From contig JAJEKV010000014.1 in assembly GCA_021234155.1 (NCBI GenBank), positions 12,625,836 to 12,689,835 of the forward strand: a DNA stretch of 64,000 nt, read 5' to 3'. Below the pieces are notes generated by a model. It made no database searches, was not told the origin of the DNA, and saw nothing but the letters and a program-made list of their open reading frames with translations. Positions 20,583-32,023 of the stretch are shown here, piece by piece; position 1 is the first letter of the stretch; every line of letters starts with the position of its first letter. This DNA is from Isoetes taiwanensis (taxonomy: Eukaryota; Streptophyta; Lycopodiopsida; Isoetales; Isoetaceae). The position numbers and the translations under genes are program-made.

Positions 20583-21085
20583 TAATTCTATCTGATTATT
20601 ATGACTTGCCCTTCAATGATGTCTTAAATTGGCGAAATTTTGCTCTTTTGCTGAGGGAAAAAGATGTTTATGATTTAAAGTCTATTTTGCAGCCTATCAC
20701 AGATGAGCAGTACCATGCATTACATAAAGATTTGCTACAAGTAAGTTTTCTTCTTTGCTCCTTCACACTAATTTCCGTAAGGGCAACAAGTTGCATGCAT
20801 GCATTTTTCATAACAATTAAGCAGGACAAACATGCAGCTATTAAGAAAAATTTTCCAATTCTAGGAAATAAGCACAAATTATTTCAGATGATGACCTGTT
20901 TTAAATCCTAACTTGTTTTGCTTGCAGGTTCAAAATCACTTTGAGTGGCGTACACCACCTCAATCATATGATACCTTTCACATGGTCATATATGAACTTT
21001 GATTAAGACATCACACAATTCATATAAGAAATGAATTGCTCAGAAGGAGGGTTGCATACGGTATCATCAAAGGAAGTTGTACATC
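20583..21085 (+). pseudogene. GT47 exostosin-family glycosyltransferase, last two exons
   Basis: Exon 20583-20740 (after a GTGCAG acceptor, before an AA|GTAAGT donor) reads ILSDYYDLPFNDVLNWRNFA and REKDVYDLKSILQ. This is the conserved C-terminal part of plant exostosin-like GT47 enzymes, Golgi glycosyltransferases of wall polysaccharide synthesis. Exon 20928-21085 reads VQNHFEWRTPPQSYDTFHMV then IYEL, TGA (21000-21002), LRHH. Family members have Trp at the TGA position, so TGG has become TGA. The exon phase is consistent (158 bp, phase 0 at its end). With the broken N-terminal exon this is best called a pseudogene. Confidence 0.8.
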
Positions 21086-22829
21086 ATAATCTGTTTGCAT
21101 TTCCTCACACATTTTATTGTGAAGGCTTATGGCAGTGATTTGAGAAATAACAAATACAGGATCCATTTTAACTTCTTGAGTGCAAGTGATGAAAGGCTGT
21201 TACATAATCATTTACAGGTATTGTTTATAAGTGATGGAGACAAGGTCAATGGCAAAATGAAGACAAGGTCAATGGCAATGCTTTTGTACGTACCTCACTT
21301 CCAAACCTAGCGGATCTCTTCATCTCGATCACGTTTGGCCCAATGCAAAATCGGATAGCCATCTTGTCTGGCCCAATGCGAAACCAGGATCTGGTAAAAC
21401 TCAAACTATTACCCTCAAACCACTACAACCCAATCTCAAGCATGTCGTACTGCTAGTTAGGCCAAGCCTGCCTTACTGCTAGTTTAGGGCTTTTCTTCTC
21501 AAATAGAAAATGATCAAGTTCTAGGATGATCTTTAGCCTTGCCTGAATTTTCTATAACTTTCTCTTCTATTTGTCTAAGTCTTATTGTTTCTCCCTTTAA
21601 TTCATTTAAGCCATAGTGGTTCTGCATAGGACGGATGGATTATGGAATTAAGCAAATAAAGCATGTGGTGTCCTTTATTTGTTGTCAATTTTTTGTAGGT
21701 CTATACACCATTTTCCTCTTTCCTACAACTTCAACCATGATTTTTTTTTCCAAGGGGATTGATTTGTCAAGTCAATCCATTTGCTGATATTGATCATCTA
21801 AAGTCTGTACGAATCCACTGCTACCAGTGCTACATTCAATTAAGCAAATAAACATTAGTTATGTTGGAAATGATATGATTGTGTCCTCGGATATGTTGGG
21901 CCACAGAATGCCCAAACCTTTGGGCTGCAAGACCCTATGTTCTAAAATCAACATTGCTCTTTAAAACGTCAAGTGTTTTGACCTCGACATTCAGACGTAG
22001 CATAAAATACCTTTGTCCATGAAGGACCAACTGTTTTTGCCTTTAACAAAGGCATGTTATGCAATCTAACTAATGCCAATTTGTATAGAAGCTACAGATT
22101 ATGCTCAATTGGTATTCCACATGGGCTACAAAATGGCAATATAAAAATGACATTTGATACACATTCCATGGAAGAGAGAAAGACAAAATTCCATTCAATC
22201 GCAATAGACATCTCCGTACAAACAGTGTCATATGTCTATGTCTAGGCTTGGTTTTCTAATTTTTGACAAACATATGTATGAGAATGAAGTAAGGCACGCC
22301 AAGGAAAACCAATAAATATTGCTTCCTTAGATCAAATACAAAGGAAAAAATACCAAACATGAAGTTGATCTTCAAGTACAATAAATTGCATATACAACAA
22401 ACACTTTGCCACGAAAATAACTTTATACTCAAGATATTTTCAAATGTAGAATATATTCTTTCATATACAGAAAGAATGCATAGAAAAAGAATAGAAACAA
22501 TAATCATCATTAATAATCTAAAAAAAAATATCGTATATGTTAATTATAATAACGACGGTTAGGTATGATGTCTCACTAAGTCAACTAATCACAATCATTT
22601 TATTTGAATATTATAAAAGATTAATTTCCTCCATAAATGACCATATTTTCATATATATGAAATATAAAATTCATCGCATATTATACTCATAATTGCTAAA
22701 GCTCAATGCTTGAAAACATATTTTTATCTTGTTTACGTGTGCAGCCTAAACCAACTACCAAGCCTTAACCAACTTGACCTTGCTAAAGCCTTCTGGTGTG
22801 CCTTTTGCTAGTTGTGCATTTTTTTTCTG
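21086..22829. other. AT-rich stretch, nothing recognised
   Basis: About 1.7 kb without a conserved reading on either strand. The first part may be the 3' flank of the GT47 gene. 22260-22680 is very AT-rich. Short open frames here have no family features. Confidence 0.5.
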
Positions 22830-22918
22830 TTCTTAATCCTAGGCAGCAACACCTAGTTGATCTCAATCTTGACTTTCAAGGCCGAATGCATGTGGATTGG
22901 GGAGTCCGGCATCACCTA
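22830..22918. repeat. Terminal repeat shared with 46513-46612, ends at ...CCGGCATCA
   Basis: An approximately 80-base segment containing AAGGCCGAATGCATG and GGATTGGGGAGTCCGGCATCA closely matches 46530-46612. Both copies stop at the same CATCA and are followed by different sequence: gypsy gag here, copia integrase there. That is how an element end behaves; CA fits an LTR end. Length and family are unknown. Confidence 0.65.
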
Positions 22919-23627
22919 GGAGAACTAATGAAGTATCTGAGCATGCTGAAGCACAGGAGAATCATGAAGCCTCTGCTGCAGCACCTTGTGAGTATACAAG
23001 CAAAAACAGGTATGCCTTGTCATTATTTTGAACTGAATATGCCAATTCCTGTTCCTACTTTTGATCCAAGCATGAATGCTAACAATTTTCTAAAAACTTT
23101 TTAGGAGTGCTACCAGGAATATGGACACAAGAAAGGTTTCAAATTCTCTAAGTTAAAAAAGTGTTTCAAGAATGATGAGGTTAGAGCTTGGCTTGAGTAT
23201 GTTATGAGTTTAGGAGCTAACTCTTGGGATGAATTGGTCAAGAAATTCTTGGCAAGGTTTGGTAAGCTTTTGGATCCTCAGGATTTGATTTTTGAACTGC
23301 AAACCTTTTATATAAAGCATGGTGAGAGTGTTCACAAATATGTGGAAAGGTTTAATCTTTATCTTGTCAAGTGTTAGATTAACTAAGTTCCTAACCATAC
23401 TTTACACCTTGTAGCATCTTTTATTAGAGGTCTGAGCACACAGGAAGATGCTTAAGATCCAAATACAAGAAGGCTTTGACACGATACATAAGGCTTTCAC
23501 TAAAGCCACTGAAATTGCAGATATGTTTTTTTACTTACCAGATGATATGCACTCACCTCATGATCCCTTTTTTCCAGATTATGAGCAGGAATACATGGGA
23601 CCAGGACCTGTACCAGTGTATGCTGTT

Positions 23628-23659
<32 letters not shown>

Positions 23660-24110
23660 AAAAATGGAGGATACTGAGGGTCTTGTAACAGATGTGAGAG
23701 CTGAGATAACCAAAGTATCAGAGGCTTTAGTCGAGGTGACCAAGCAACTTCGATGGAGAACTCCAAATATGAAAAGAAAATTTATTCACCCTGTGCTCAC
23801 TGTTCAAGAAACACTCATTCTTCTGATTACTGCTGGTATAGGCCTTGTACAAAATGTGGTAAAAGAGGGCATTTTGGTAAGGAATGCCATGTGTGTGTAT
23901 TTTGCAAAGTTGTGGAACATTATGAGGATAGGTGTAGTGTAAAGGAGTATTTTGCTAGGCAAGAAAAATCTAAAGCTAATGAGCAAAATGCTTCCATCAG
24001 ATTTGTGCAGGAGATTGAAGAACAGGAGGAAATTATGGTTTTAAAATCCTTCTCAAACACAAAAATCAACCCTGTAGGGATAGTCAACAATGGATCTATC
24101 GGGCTTCATG
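22919..24110 (+). pseudogene. E2 gag with zinc knuckle
   Basis: Reads NMPIPVPTFDPSMNANNFLK, LVKKFLARFGKLLDPQDLIF, ESVHKYVERFNLYLVKC and LKIQIQEGFDTIHKAFTKAT, nearly identical to E3 gag (37751-38494), with stops after NNFLKTF and LVKC. It then reads CTKCGKRGHFGKECHVCVFCK, a CCHC knuckle. A pure A tract at 23631-23658 makes a polylysine run where E3 has QKEKKKAKMED. From EEQEEIM the reading jumps to VLKSFSNTKINPVGIV, skipping the protease active site present in E3. Confidence 0.85.
23631..23658 (+). repeat. Poly(A) tract inside gag
   Basis: About 28 A residues in a row within the gag reading frame, encoding consecutive lysines. E3 has a mixed AAG/GAA/AAA stretch here. The tract probably arose by slippage after the element died. 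Confidence 0.85.
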
Positions 24111-24114
24111 TTTA

Positions 24115-25190
24115 GCATTATTTGTCATGTTCCATGTTGTGCCATGCATGTGCTGACTTACCCTGGGCTACTGAGGGAAGCAAAGCATCTGTTCAATTTG
24201 GTGAAACCACTTTAACATTTAAATTAGTCTCATCTTTTATTTGATTTGATAAGATCTGTGTCAGGAGCCAAGCAAATGTCTGCAAACCTTTGACAGCCGT
24301 TTTTTTAGCCGGAGACATACTTTAAAAGCTTTTATTTGTGTAGGACAATGAACCCTTGATGCAAGGTTTATCCAAGCTGATAAATGTGAACAGACCAGAT
24401 ACAGTAGTGGCTTGTTGGAGAAGCTCTGGTGGGAAATGATGCAGTGGACCAACTGTCCAAGTTCAATCAGGTAATGGCTTTCATAGATGTCTGACAGTTT
24501 GCACATGTACATTGTACTTGATCAATTGTGATAAAGGAGAAGGGAGTGGGGTTATTGTTACGTTATTTTCTTTACAGAGCCTTCTCTTTCTGCGAATGCA
24601 TTTCTTACAAGAACATGTCTTTTTAAAGTAGGAAGAGGCATATTAGATAATGACATGTCTAGTGATAACATTTTATCTGCGGAATCTAGTGTCCAAAATT
24701 TTGTGGATGTCAAGGTTTATAAGGTTCCAGTATCATATCTGGAAAGTATTGATGCAGTAACTGAACAGAAGGGACAATTAACAGATGAGAATGGTCCAAC
24801 TTCCGAGAAGGATAATTCTGAAGTTCAGAACCAAAAGTTAGATGACAAACCACAAGAAGTAGCGGCTTCACCCACTTGTCAGACGGTTGAAAAATCCTTG
24901 AGTCCTGAGACAAGGAAAAGACCTATTAAACATCAGTGTAGCTCTAAGAGATTAATTGATGACCAAGTTTCCAGTATTAAGCCTAAGCAACCTAGCAGCA
25001 GCAGTATAGTTTTCCTCCAATTGCTGTCTTGTGGTGGTATTGATATACACTTCTCCATCGTTGCAGAGTAAGGTGACCCCTATTTGTTTTCCACGTCTTG
25101 AACATCAAATTGGCCAATTGAATATTGCTCAAAATTAGTCATTTCCAAAACTTCCCAGCAAATCTAGTTATGTGGATAATAGAGACATTC
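24115..25190 (+). other. Foreign exon-like segment inside E2
   Basis: About 1.1 kb with no match to G1 or E3 separates VGIV (24080) from VEGIIVAATF (25199), which are adjacent in E3. On the plus strand it contains a possible exon ending AATCAG|GTAATGG (about 24470), an acceptor TTTACAG at about 24576, and then an open reading to 25071. That reading contains VQNFVDVKVYKVPVSYLESI, a hydrophilic Ser/Lys/Glu-rich stretch, and FLQLLSCGGIDIHFS. I do not recognise the gene. It looks like a piece of a host gene with its intron, so genomic DNA rather than a cDNA capture. Confidence 0.5.
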
Positions 25191-25673
25191 AAATATGTTG
25201 AAGGTATTATTGTTGCAGCTACCTTTACTATGGTTGCTTTTGAAGGGATAGAGGAGAAATTAGATATTTATGATTTGCTATTGGGAAGGAAGTGGATTTC
25301 TACAGTTGATGCCAGGCCTGTTTGGTCAAAAGGGGAATGCACTATTTCCAATGGTAAGAAAAAGGTAACACTATACAACAAAGTAGGTGAATTTGAAGCC
25401 TTAAATTTCATAGAAGAAGAGATGATGTTGTACCCATGTGGAGAGTTTGAATTAAATACAACTGATCCAATATCCAACTTGAAACTCCCCATGCAGCTAG
25501 CTTTGCCAGAACAAATTTTTTTTGCTTACTTATGGTTTGATGGTGGTGTTTCTAAAAGATTGAGTGTTGCTTCCTCTGCTGCTATCCTCAAAGATTTTTC
25601 TAATAGACTACTTGCAAAAGTAGGCAGAATTTTCCTAACACAACCTCAAATATGGCAGAATATAAGGCTCTGA
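25191..25673 (+). pseudogene. E2 protease C-terminal region and RNase H-type domain start
   Basis: Reads VEGIIVAATFTMVAFEGIEE, LDIYDLLLGRKWISTVDARP and WSKGECTISNGKKKVTLYNK, conserved with G1 and E3 after the protease. Further on is LWFDGGVSKRLSVASSA, the first catalytic motif of the RNase H-type domain. The frame then ends near 25673 after a shift; NMAEYKAL continues in another frame at 25651. Confidence 0.82.
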
Positions 25674-26291
25674 TAGCAGGCCTCCAAGAAGCTAAGAATT
25701 TGAATATTAATGAAGTTGTTATCTTTGGAGATTCTCAGCTTGTTCAAGACTTGGAGGCTTTGTCATGTGCCAAGGGAACAGAATGGTGAAGCTGATGCAC
25801 TTTGCAAAAGTGTTCTTCTTGAGCACTTGGCTGAGGGAGCAATTCAAGAAGAGGAACTAGAGAAAAAATACCTGCAACAACTCTATCCTATTCTGGTAAT
25901 CAATGCCAGTGAGGAGAAACAAGTAACAGAAGTTAAATTGAACAAAAAGGGTCTAGATAGAGTTCTATATGTTGGAGACTTATTCAATGAAGAGGATAAC
26001 ACCTTTGTTACCAAATTTTTTGATGATTGGAAGGATATTTTCGCCTGGGACTATGATGAGTTAGTTGGTGCTGACAAAAGGATATGTGAGTTTGAGATAA
26101 AAATCAAGGAAGGTATGAAACCTGTGGTTCAAAAGCTCAGAAGAATTAATGCATCCTTATTAGGCCTAATCAAAGAGGAATTGTATAAAATGAAGGATGC
26201 AGGTGTGATTGCAAAGATTGTAAATCCTGAGTGGCTATCTTGCATTGTGCCAGTAGAAAAGAAAACTAAAACTATAAGGGATTTGCATTGA
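25640..26291 (+). pseudogene. E2 RNase H-type domain remainder and RT N-terminal part
   Basis: Contains NMAEYKALIAGLQEAKN and IFGDSQLVQD, then a deletion of roughly 80 bases relative to G1. The frame at 25710-26291 resumes with WRLCHVPREQNGEADALCKS (last catalytic Asp), a linker with FFDDWKDIFAWDYDELV, and the start of RT: NPEWLSCIVPVEKKTKTI. One extra G at about 26280 (AAGGGATTTGC for AAGGATTTGC) breaks the frame before the IDYRDLNKAT box. Confidence 0.85.
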
Positions 26292-26301
26292 CTATAGGGA
26301 C

Positions 26302-27240
26302 TTGAATAAAGCTACCATTAAAGATTGCTACCCTTTGCCTTTTTTGGAAGAAGTTTTACATGCTGTTGCAGGCAAGGAAATATATTCTTTCTTAGATGGC
26401 CTTTTAGGTTTCAACCAAATAAGCATAAAGGAGAAAGATCAGCCAAAGACCTCATTCATTACACCTTGGGGAACATTTGCCATGAAGAGGATGCCCTTTG
26501 GATTAATGAATGCATCTACAACTTTCCAAAGGGCCATGGACACTATTTTCAAGGATATGCCCTCAAGTGCATTTCGTGTCTCCTTGGATGATCTTTGCTT
26601 AGGGACTTCCCTCACAGATCATTTTGATTTTCTGACTAAATTATTTACCTTGTGCAGGAAAGGAGGTGTCAGCTTAAACCCAAAAAAAAGTGTCTTTTTA
26701 TGCTCAAGAGAAGAATTGCTTGGACATGTAGTGTCTATAAAAGGCATTCAGATGGCAGAAGCTAAAGTTGAGGCTTTGAAGAAACTGGCTCCTCCAAAAA
26801 CACTCAAACAGGTAAAAAGCTTCATGGGAATGACTAGTTTTCTAAGAATGTATGTCCCTCACTTTTCACACACTATGAATCCAATTTCTAACCTCACAAA
26901 GGTTGGAAAATTTTCCAAGAGTGAAAGCAAACATATTCTGATTGATTGGAATGAAGAGTGTCAAGAATCATTTGATAAAATCATCAATGCCATCTATCAT
27001 TCTATTCTGCTAAAGCCCCCAGACTTAAAGAAGCATTTTAAAGCCTATATATTAGTGTCACTAAAAGGGCAATTGGTGTTTTCATTGCTACAAGAAGACC
27101 ATGTTATTGCTTTTGCCAGCAAAATGTGGTCTGATACTGAGCTAAGATATCCTAGATTGGAAAAAAGTGCAGCTGCTTTGATGTTTTTGATAGAAAGGCA
27201 GGACATTTGCTACAAAATAACCAAACTCAAGTTTATATGA
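26302..27240 (+). pseudogene. E2 reverse transcriptase and degenerate RNase H
   Basis: 312 residues. MNKATIKDCYPLPFLEEVLH, SFLDGLLGFNQI (catalytic Asp), TPWGTFAMKRMPFGLMNAST and FRVSLDDLCLG, where the usual Tyr/Phe of the YxDD box is Ser. The later gypsy RNase H block reads FKAYILVSLKGQLVFSLLQ then IAFASKMWSDTELRYPRLEK. The first catalytic Asp of the family is absent, as in G1. It is followed within 200 bases by integrase with no extra domain between. Confidence 0.88.
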
Positions 27241-28643
27241 GGCAAAAACCCTCTATCTCTCCTCTTTGCAAAGAAACAACCAAAAGCAAAGTTGTGTAGA
27301 TGGGCTTGCAAAGTTCAGGCTTATAACATTACTGTCAAAGTGGTGAACTTAGTTGAAAATCCCAGTTCATATCTACCTTATGCTCTATTTGAACACGAGG
27401 ACTAAGAAGGACTAAATGATGTTGATAGTGTTACTAACTTGGTTGCTTTTTATGCAAAAGATTTGGACTGGCAATGTGATATCAGGAATTACATTGATAA
27501 CAATGAGGTGCCAAAGAACTTGAGCAGCAGTCAAGAAAGGAGGTTTAAAGAGAAATGTAAAAAATTCAGGCTGGTTGGGGATGTGTTATGCAAGGTTGAC
27601 AAGGAGGGATTATTGTTGAGGTGTGTTGATTATGAGGAGGCCAAAATGATCATTGAGGCGTGTCATGAGGGTATATGTGATGGACATTTTGCTGCTGACA
27701 CAACTGCAAAAAAGATCTTGAGGTCAGGTTATTTTGACCCACTCTTTTCAAAGATTGCTATGATGTTATAAAATGTTGTCATAAATGCCAAATTTTTGGT
27801 AGGAGAACATTGCAACCAGCCCCTCTCACTGCTATAACTTCTCCAGAACCATTCCAGACACGGGGTCTAGATTTTATAGGTTCAATAGATCCACCTTCCT
27901 CAGCTCAGCATCAGTTCATACTTGTAGCCACAGATTACTTTACCAAATAGGCTGAAGCAATTCCCCTTAGGGAGGCAAATGCCTATATCACTGCTAGATT
28001 CCTCCATGAAAATATATGTGCCAAATTTGGGATTCCCTTCAAAATCATCCCTGATAGGGGAAGCTAGTTTATGAGTCAAACCATTACATTATTGCTAGCT
28101 ACTCTGAAGGTTAAACACACTAAAAGTTCAGCCTATTACCCTCAGGGCAATGGCCAAGCAGAGTCAACCAACAAAGTTCTTGAGTCAATTCTGAAGAAGA
28201 CCATCAGCATTTCCAAAAAAGATTGGCACCTAAAACTCCATGATGCACTATGGGCTTATAGAACTACTGTCAAGGCTTCCACCAAACACACACCTTTCAG
28301 TCTGGTCTATGGTATAGAACCTGTAGTGACAATTGAATTAGAACTTCCATCACTCAGACTAGCATACTAGATAAACTTAGAAATGGATGATGCTTTAAAG
28401 GAAAGACGTGTGAGATTACTGCAGCTTGAAGGGCACAGGTATGAGGCAGAAAATGTTGTCATGATTAAAAAGGCTAAGGATATTGCAGCATTCAAGGCTG
28501 CTCACAAACTCCAGGGTACTCTCAAATCGGGTGAGCTTGTTTTGAAATGGAATAAAGCAAAGGAAGACATAGCAGCTAAATTTGAAAATCTTTGGGAAGG
28601 GCCTTTTGAAGTTGTTGGCACAACAAGAAAAGATTCTTATTGA
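27241..28643 (+). pseudogene. E2 integrase
   Basis: HHCC zinc domain: CHEGICDGHFAADTTAKKIL, then KCHKCQIF-like after a frame change. Core: GLDFIGSIDPP, then IPDRGS with the second Asp followed by a stop, and NGQAESTNKVLESILKKT with the Glu, completing the DDE set across frames. The C-terminal part at 28383-28643 reads ERRVRLLQLEGHRYEAENVV and GELVLKWNKAKEDIAAKF. Stops occur at about 27770, 27949, 28065 and 28367. Confidence 0.85.
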
Positions 28644-29505
28644 CTAAAAGATGTGCTTGATGGCAGAGAATTATTGAATCCAATCAATATTCTACATTTG
28701 AAAAGGTATTGGCAACAACATGTTGCGTTAAGCTTGTTTAGTTAAAAGATTATTTGAAATTTGTAGGTAGGTTAGTTTAGTTTGCTTTGTTTGACTGATA
28801 TTGCAAAAGCAAAAAAAAAAACAAAAAAGAAAAAGAAAGAAAGAGAGAAAGACAAAAAACAATTCAGGAGTATTAGATTTGAAGTATTTGTTTTCAAATT
28901 TTACTATTTGCATAAATTAGTCTTTTGAATTCGAGATACTACTGATGCAAGAATAGAAGATTTGTGCAGGTGTCAATTCATTTAGGATTCAAATCAAGTA
29001 CTAATATTGCTCAAGCTTTGAATTCCCTGCAGGGACATCTGGATTTGCAGTCATTCATCCAATACTCATTCACTTCTCCTCATTCATCCTCATATCTATA
29101 GCTGCTGCCATTCCTACCACAACAGCAGCTCATTTGTGCTAACAAATCTTTGGTCACAGCACTTGAGACATACATTCCATTCATCTGCACAAGAGTTGCC
29201 TATGATCCACTTAAAACACTTCAACTCCTCATTCTCTTCCACCAAATCCATTAGACTGCTGTCACATGTCCATCCAGCAGCTCACATGCTTCACTAATGA
29301 TCACACTTATCATGAAGGTTCATTTGCAAATCACTTCCATGTTCACATTCCCATCATACTGAAATCTATCACCACCATTTGTCTTCAATCCATTGCAGAT
29401 TCATTGAATTTCCAAACATACCTTCACATTGCCAGTTAGTTGGAGTTCTATTCTGATTATCAAGCAACAAACAAGAGGCTGAGGGACCAGCCTGTTCTTT
29501 TAGTT
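28644..29505. other. E2 3' internal region with purine-rich tract
   Basis: No conserved protein. A purine-rich run at 28804-28857 (A-rich with GAAAGAAAGAGAG) could have served as a polypurine tract but lies about 650 bases from the estimated LTR start, so its role is unclear. Confidence 0.4.
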
Positions 29506-31823
29506 TGGCATAATGCTGCCATGCTATGGCAGCATGGAAGAGCAACACACATTTTCATATTCTCATGCTCAAGCTCAATGCCTACATTTCATCTCCTAAG
29601 GCAAATTGGCCTAGAAGATTTTTTCTAGTCAAAACTTCTCCTTTATATGTCATTCACATCCCACACACACTTATCATACCATCACCATCTTATTGAAGCA
29701 CAAATCTCCACTTGACTTGGTCATACACATGGCCAGAGGTCAAATTCCTCTCTCTAGAAGTCAAATGGTGAGAGAGATTGCAAAATTCCTAAGGGAAACA
29801 ATTAAAAGTCAAAATTTGCCTAGAAAATGCAAATTATATGCATTGGTACTTAAATTAACCTATGGCATCTTTCAAAAAAGGCCAAGTCACCATACATGTC
29901 ACCTTCATTGCCATGTCACATCATACACGTGTCACCCCTTTGAAATTCCATCCTTTGCAAAAATTCTTCAATTTAAAGTGTATAAGTTCACAAGGGTGAC
30001 ATATTACCTTGCCACATCATCACCTACACCTCCACATCATCATCCACATGTCATACACATCATCTCCACATCTTCTCATGTTTTGACTAGAAAAAATATT
30101 CTTAGCCAACTTGTTTGACACCCTATCACTCCTACTTGCCATGTCATCCTTGCATTGCCAACTCATCATGCCTACATGCCACATCACCATTCTTATACCC
30201 CTTTTCAAAGCAAAAAATTGAAAAACCTTTTTTGCAAAAAAGATTCTACCATCATCGAGAGCATAAAAAAAGATCCTTTTTGCAAAAAAGAAATTTGAAA
30301 AATGCGTTTATTTGGGCCTTCAAATATGATTTCTTGGGAATTGTGCCTGACCTTATATTGCAAAAAAATGTTTCCTATCTACACACCCAAAAAAAAAAAA
30401 AAAAAAAAAAAAAAAGCCTAGATTCCTCTGCCAATCACCCCCCCGTGGTATATTGGTATATTGGTGGCGATTGGAGGTACCGAGGCCCACGCGGATATAA
30501 CACGCAATTTATTAATAATATTGATTTTGTTTGTTGTTATATACCCTGGTCTTCCCATATGAATTTGGCCTGTGGGATATTTCGAAAAATTTGCCAAGAA
30601 CCATAATCTCTGGAAATGCCAAGATCCGGCAAATTAGCTTGAAGCAACCACCCAATCATGACCCGGAGCAGTCGGATTGTCCTGTATGACACCAAGAATT
30701 CATCACATACGCTAAAAAACAAAACATTAGTCCGGATTGGCCAAGAACGGAGCAAAACAGGGGAATTTTGAAAGGGGGTTTTGTTCCCAGAAGATTTTCG
30801 AGGGCTTGGAGGTGAGAGACAGATCAATTACCTTGAAGAAGGACTGGTTCATACATCTGGAGCTTGATTCTGCCTTCCAAACATGATATTTCGCATGAAT
30901 GATTGACAAATTTGTGTTGTTTACTTGATTGTATACCTTTTTCATCCTGTGCCCAAGACTTAGAGCTTGGGATTAGTATTGTTTGCCTGTGTGATCCTGA
31001 GTTGAATGAAAATCCGAACCTTCTTGACAAATTTATGAGTGCTTCCTATTGATTTTGTGACAGACATCATTCCTATGCATTACTTAGCCTGTGCATCTCA
31101 CTTGGAGAAAAGAAAAAAGTAGAAGCATTGCCTATAAGCATCTATAGTATAAGTTCACTGTAATCAAAATGTTTGCTTGATTCATTGGTGGAAGTTTAAG
31201 CCTGCTCCACAGGGTCATTGATCTGTAATTGCAACTCCATACTTATATTCTGCTCAAGTAGCCTTCAACAGTTCATTTGCATAGTCATTGTAGGCATTGA
31301 ATCTGCATAGAAAAGCAAAAAAAGTGCATCCAAACATCTAGCAATGCCAAATTTATCTGCTGTTCATATTCTGTGACAGGCAGTTGTAAAACAAAAATCA
31401 AAATTCCAACTGGAATATTGTGTGCAGACATTTTAGAGAGGGATTGAAGCATCAGATCTCAAAAAGAAGCCACCTTTATCAAGTTTGAGAATTTAACTCT
31501 CTGCCATGGATATGGACCAAAAATTGACTTAGTCAGCAATGCTTATTTGACAAGCTTGCTCTTATCGAAATCTATCGGACTTTTTTCCAAACATCCTTCA
31601 AGGTCCTATGCACCTCGAGAATCAAGAATCATGAGTAAAATCCCTTTAGTTTGCATTTGGCATGCATTCTTGCAAGGCAGACTTTTTTCTCTTTAGGGAA
31701 AGTTGTTCTTAATCATTGTTAGAGCATTTTTTTTTTGGATTTTTCACTCAGAGTGATTGCCTCAAGCAACCTGGAGGTTCTAAACCACTGAGGTTGAAGG
31801 TTTTGCCAGGAACACCTTCAACA
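29506..31823 (+). repeat. 3' LTR of E2 (family 2)
   Basis: Matches, in reverse, the E3 5' LTR at 38632-41376. It starts near TGGCATAATGCTGCC and ends CACCTTCAACA. Near the start is the hairpin TGCTGCCAT-GCT-ATGGCAGCA (29514-29534), also present in E3. It contains an A run at 30390-30413. Start is estimated from where E2 and E3 stop matching; the end is firm because the same CAACA precedes the primer site at 13530. Confidence 0.8.
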
Positions 31824-32023
31824 CTTTTCTCTAGTCAAAACATATCTCTCATGCACCATTCATACATCACACATTCATTATGCCTCCATCATCTTGAAGA
31901 AGCAAAAATTTCCACTCAATTTGGCCTCTCATATGGTCTAAGATCACATTCTCTCCCTAAATGTCAAGGAAGAGAGAGAAAGTGCACAAATTCCTAAGAA
32001 GAGCATGAAAAAGTCAAACAATC
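31824..32023 (+). repeat. Fragment of another family 2 LTR, left part
   Basis: Similar to 29620-29815 of the E2 LTR (TCTAGTCAAAAC, then CAAATTCCTAAG and AAAGTCAAA). It lies immediately right of the E2 LTR end, so E2 appears to abut or be nested in another copy of its own LTR. It stops at the start of the 3.1 kb insertion at 32024. Confidence 0.7.

Larger units (their letters stand above)
22919..31823 (+). mobile_element. Ty3/gypsy family 2 copy E2 (5' LTR missing)
   Basis: Plus-strand order: gag, zinc knuckle, foreign 1.1 kb insert, remainder of protease region, RNase H-type domain, RT, degenerate RNase H, integrase, 3' LTR. The 5' LTR, primer site and first gag codons are gone; sequence starts at AGAACTAATGA, matching E3 gag. 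Many stops and frameshifts mark it as dead. It is related to G1 in pol but has different LTRs. Confidence 0.88.

Noticed and set aside
24655-25071. FLQLLSCGG stretch considered as SOSEKI/DUF966
   Set aside because: One short resemblance only; no other conserved block of that family is visible, so no name is given.
30115-30606. 163-codon open frame with polylysine
   Set aside because: Lies wholly inside the E2 LTR and depends on an A run; no conservation with the E3 LTR reading.
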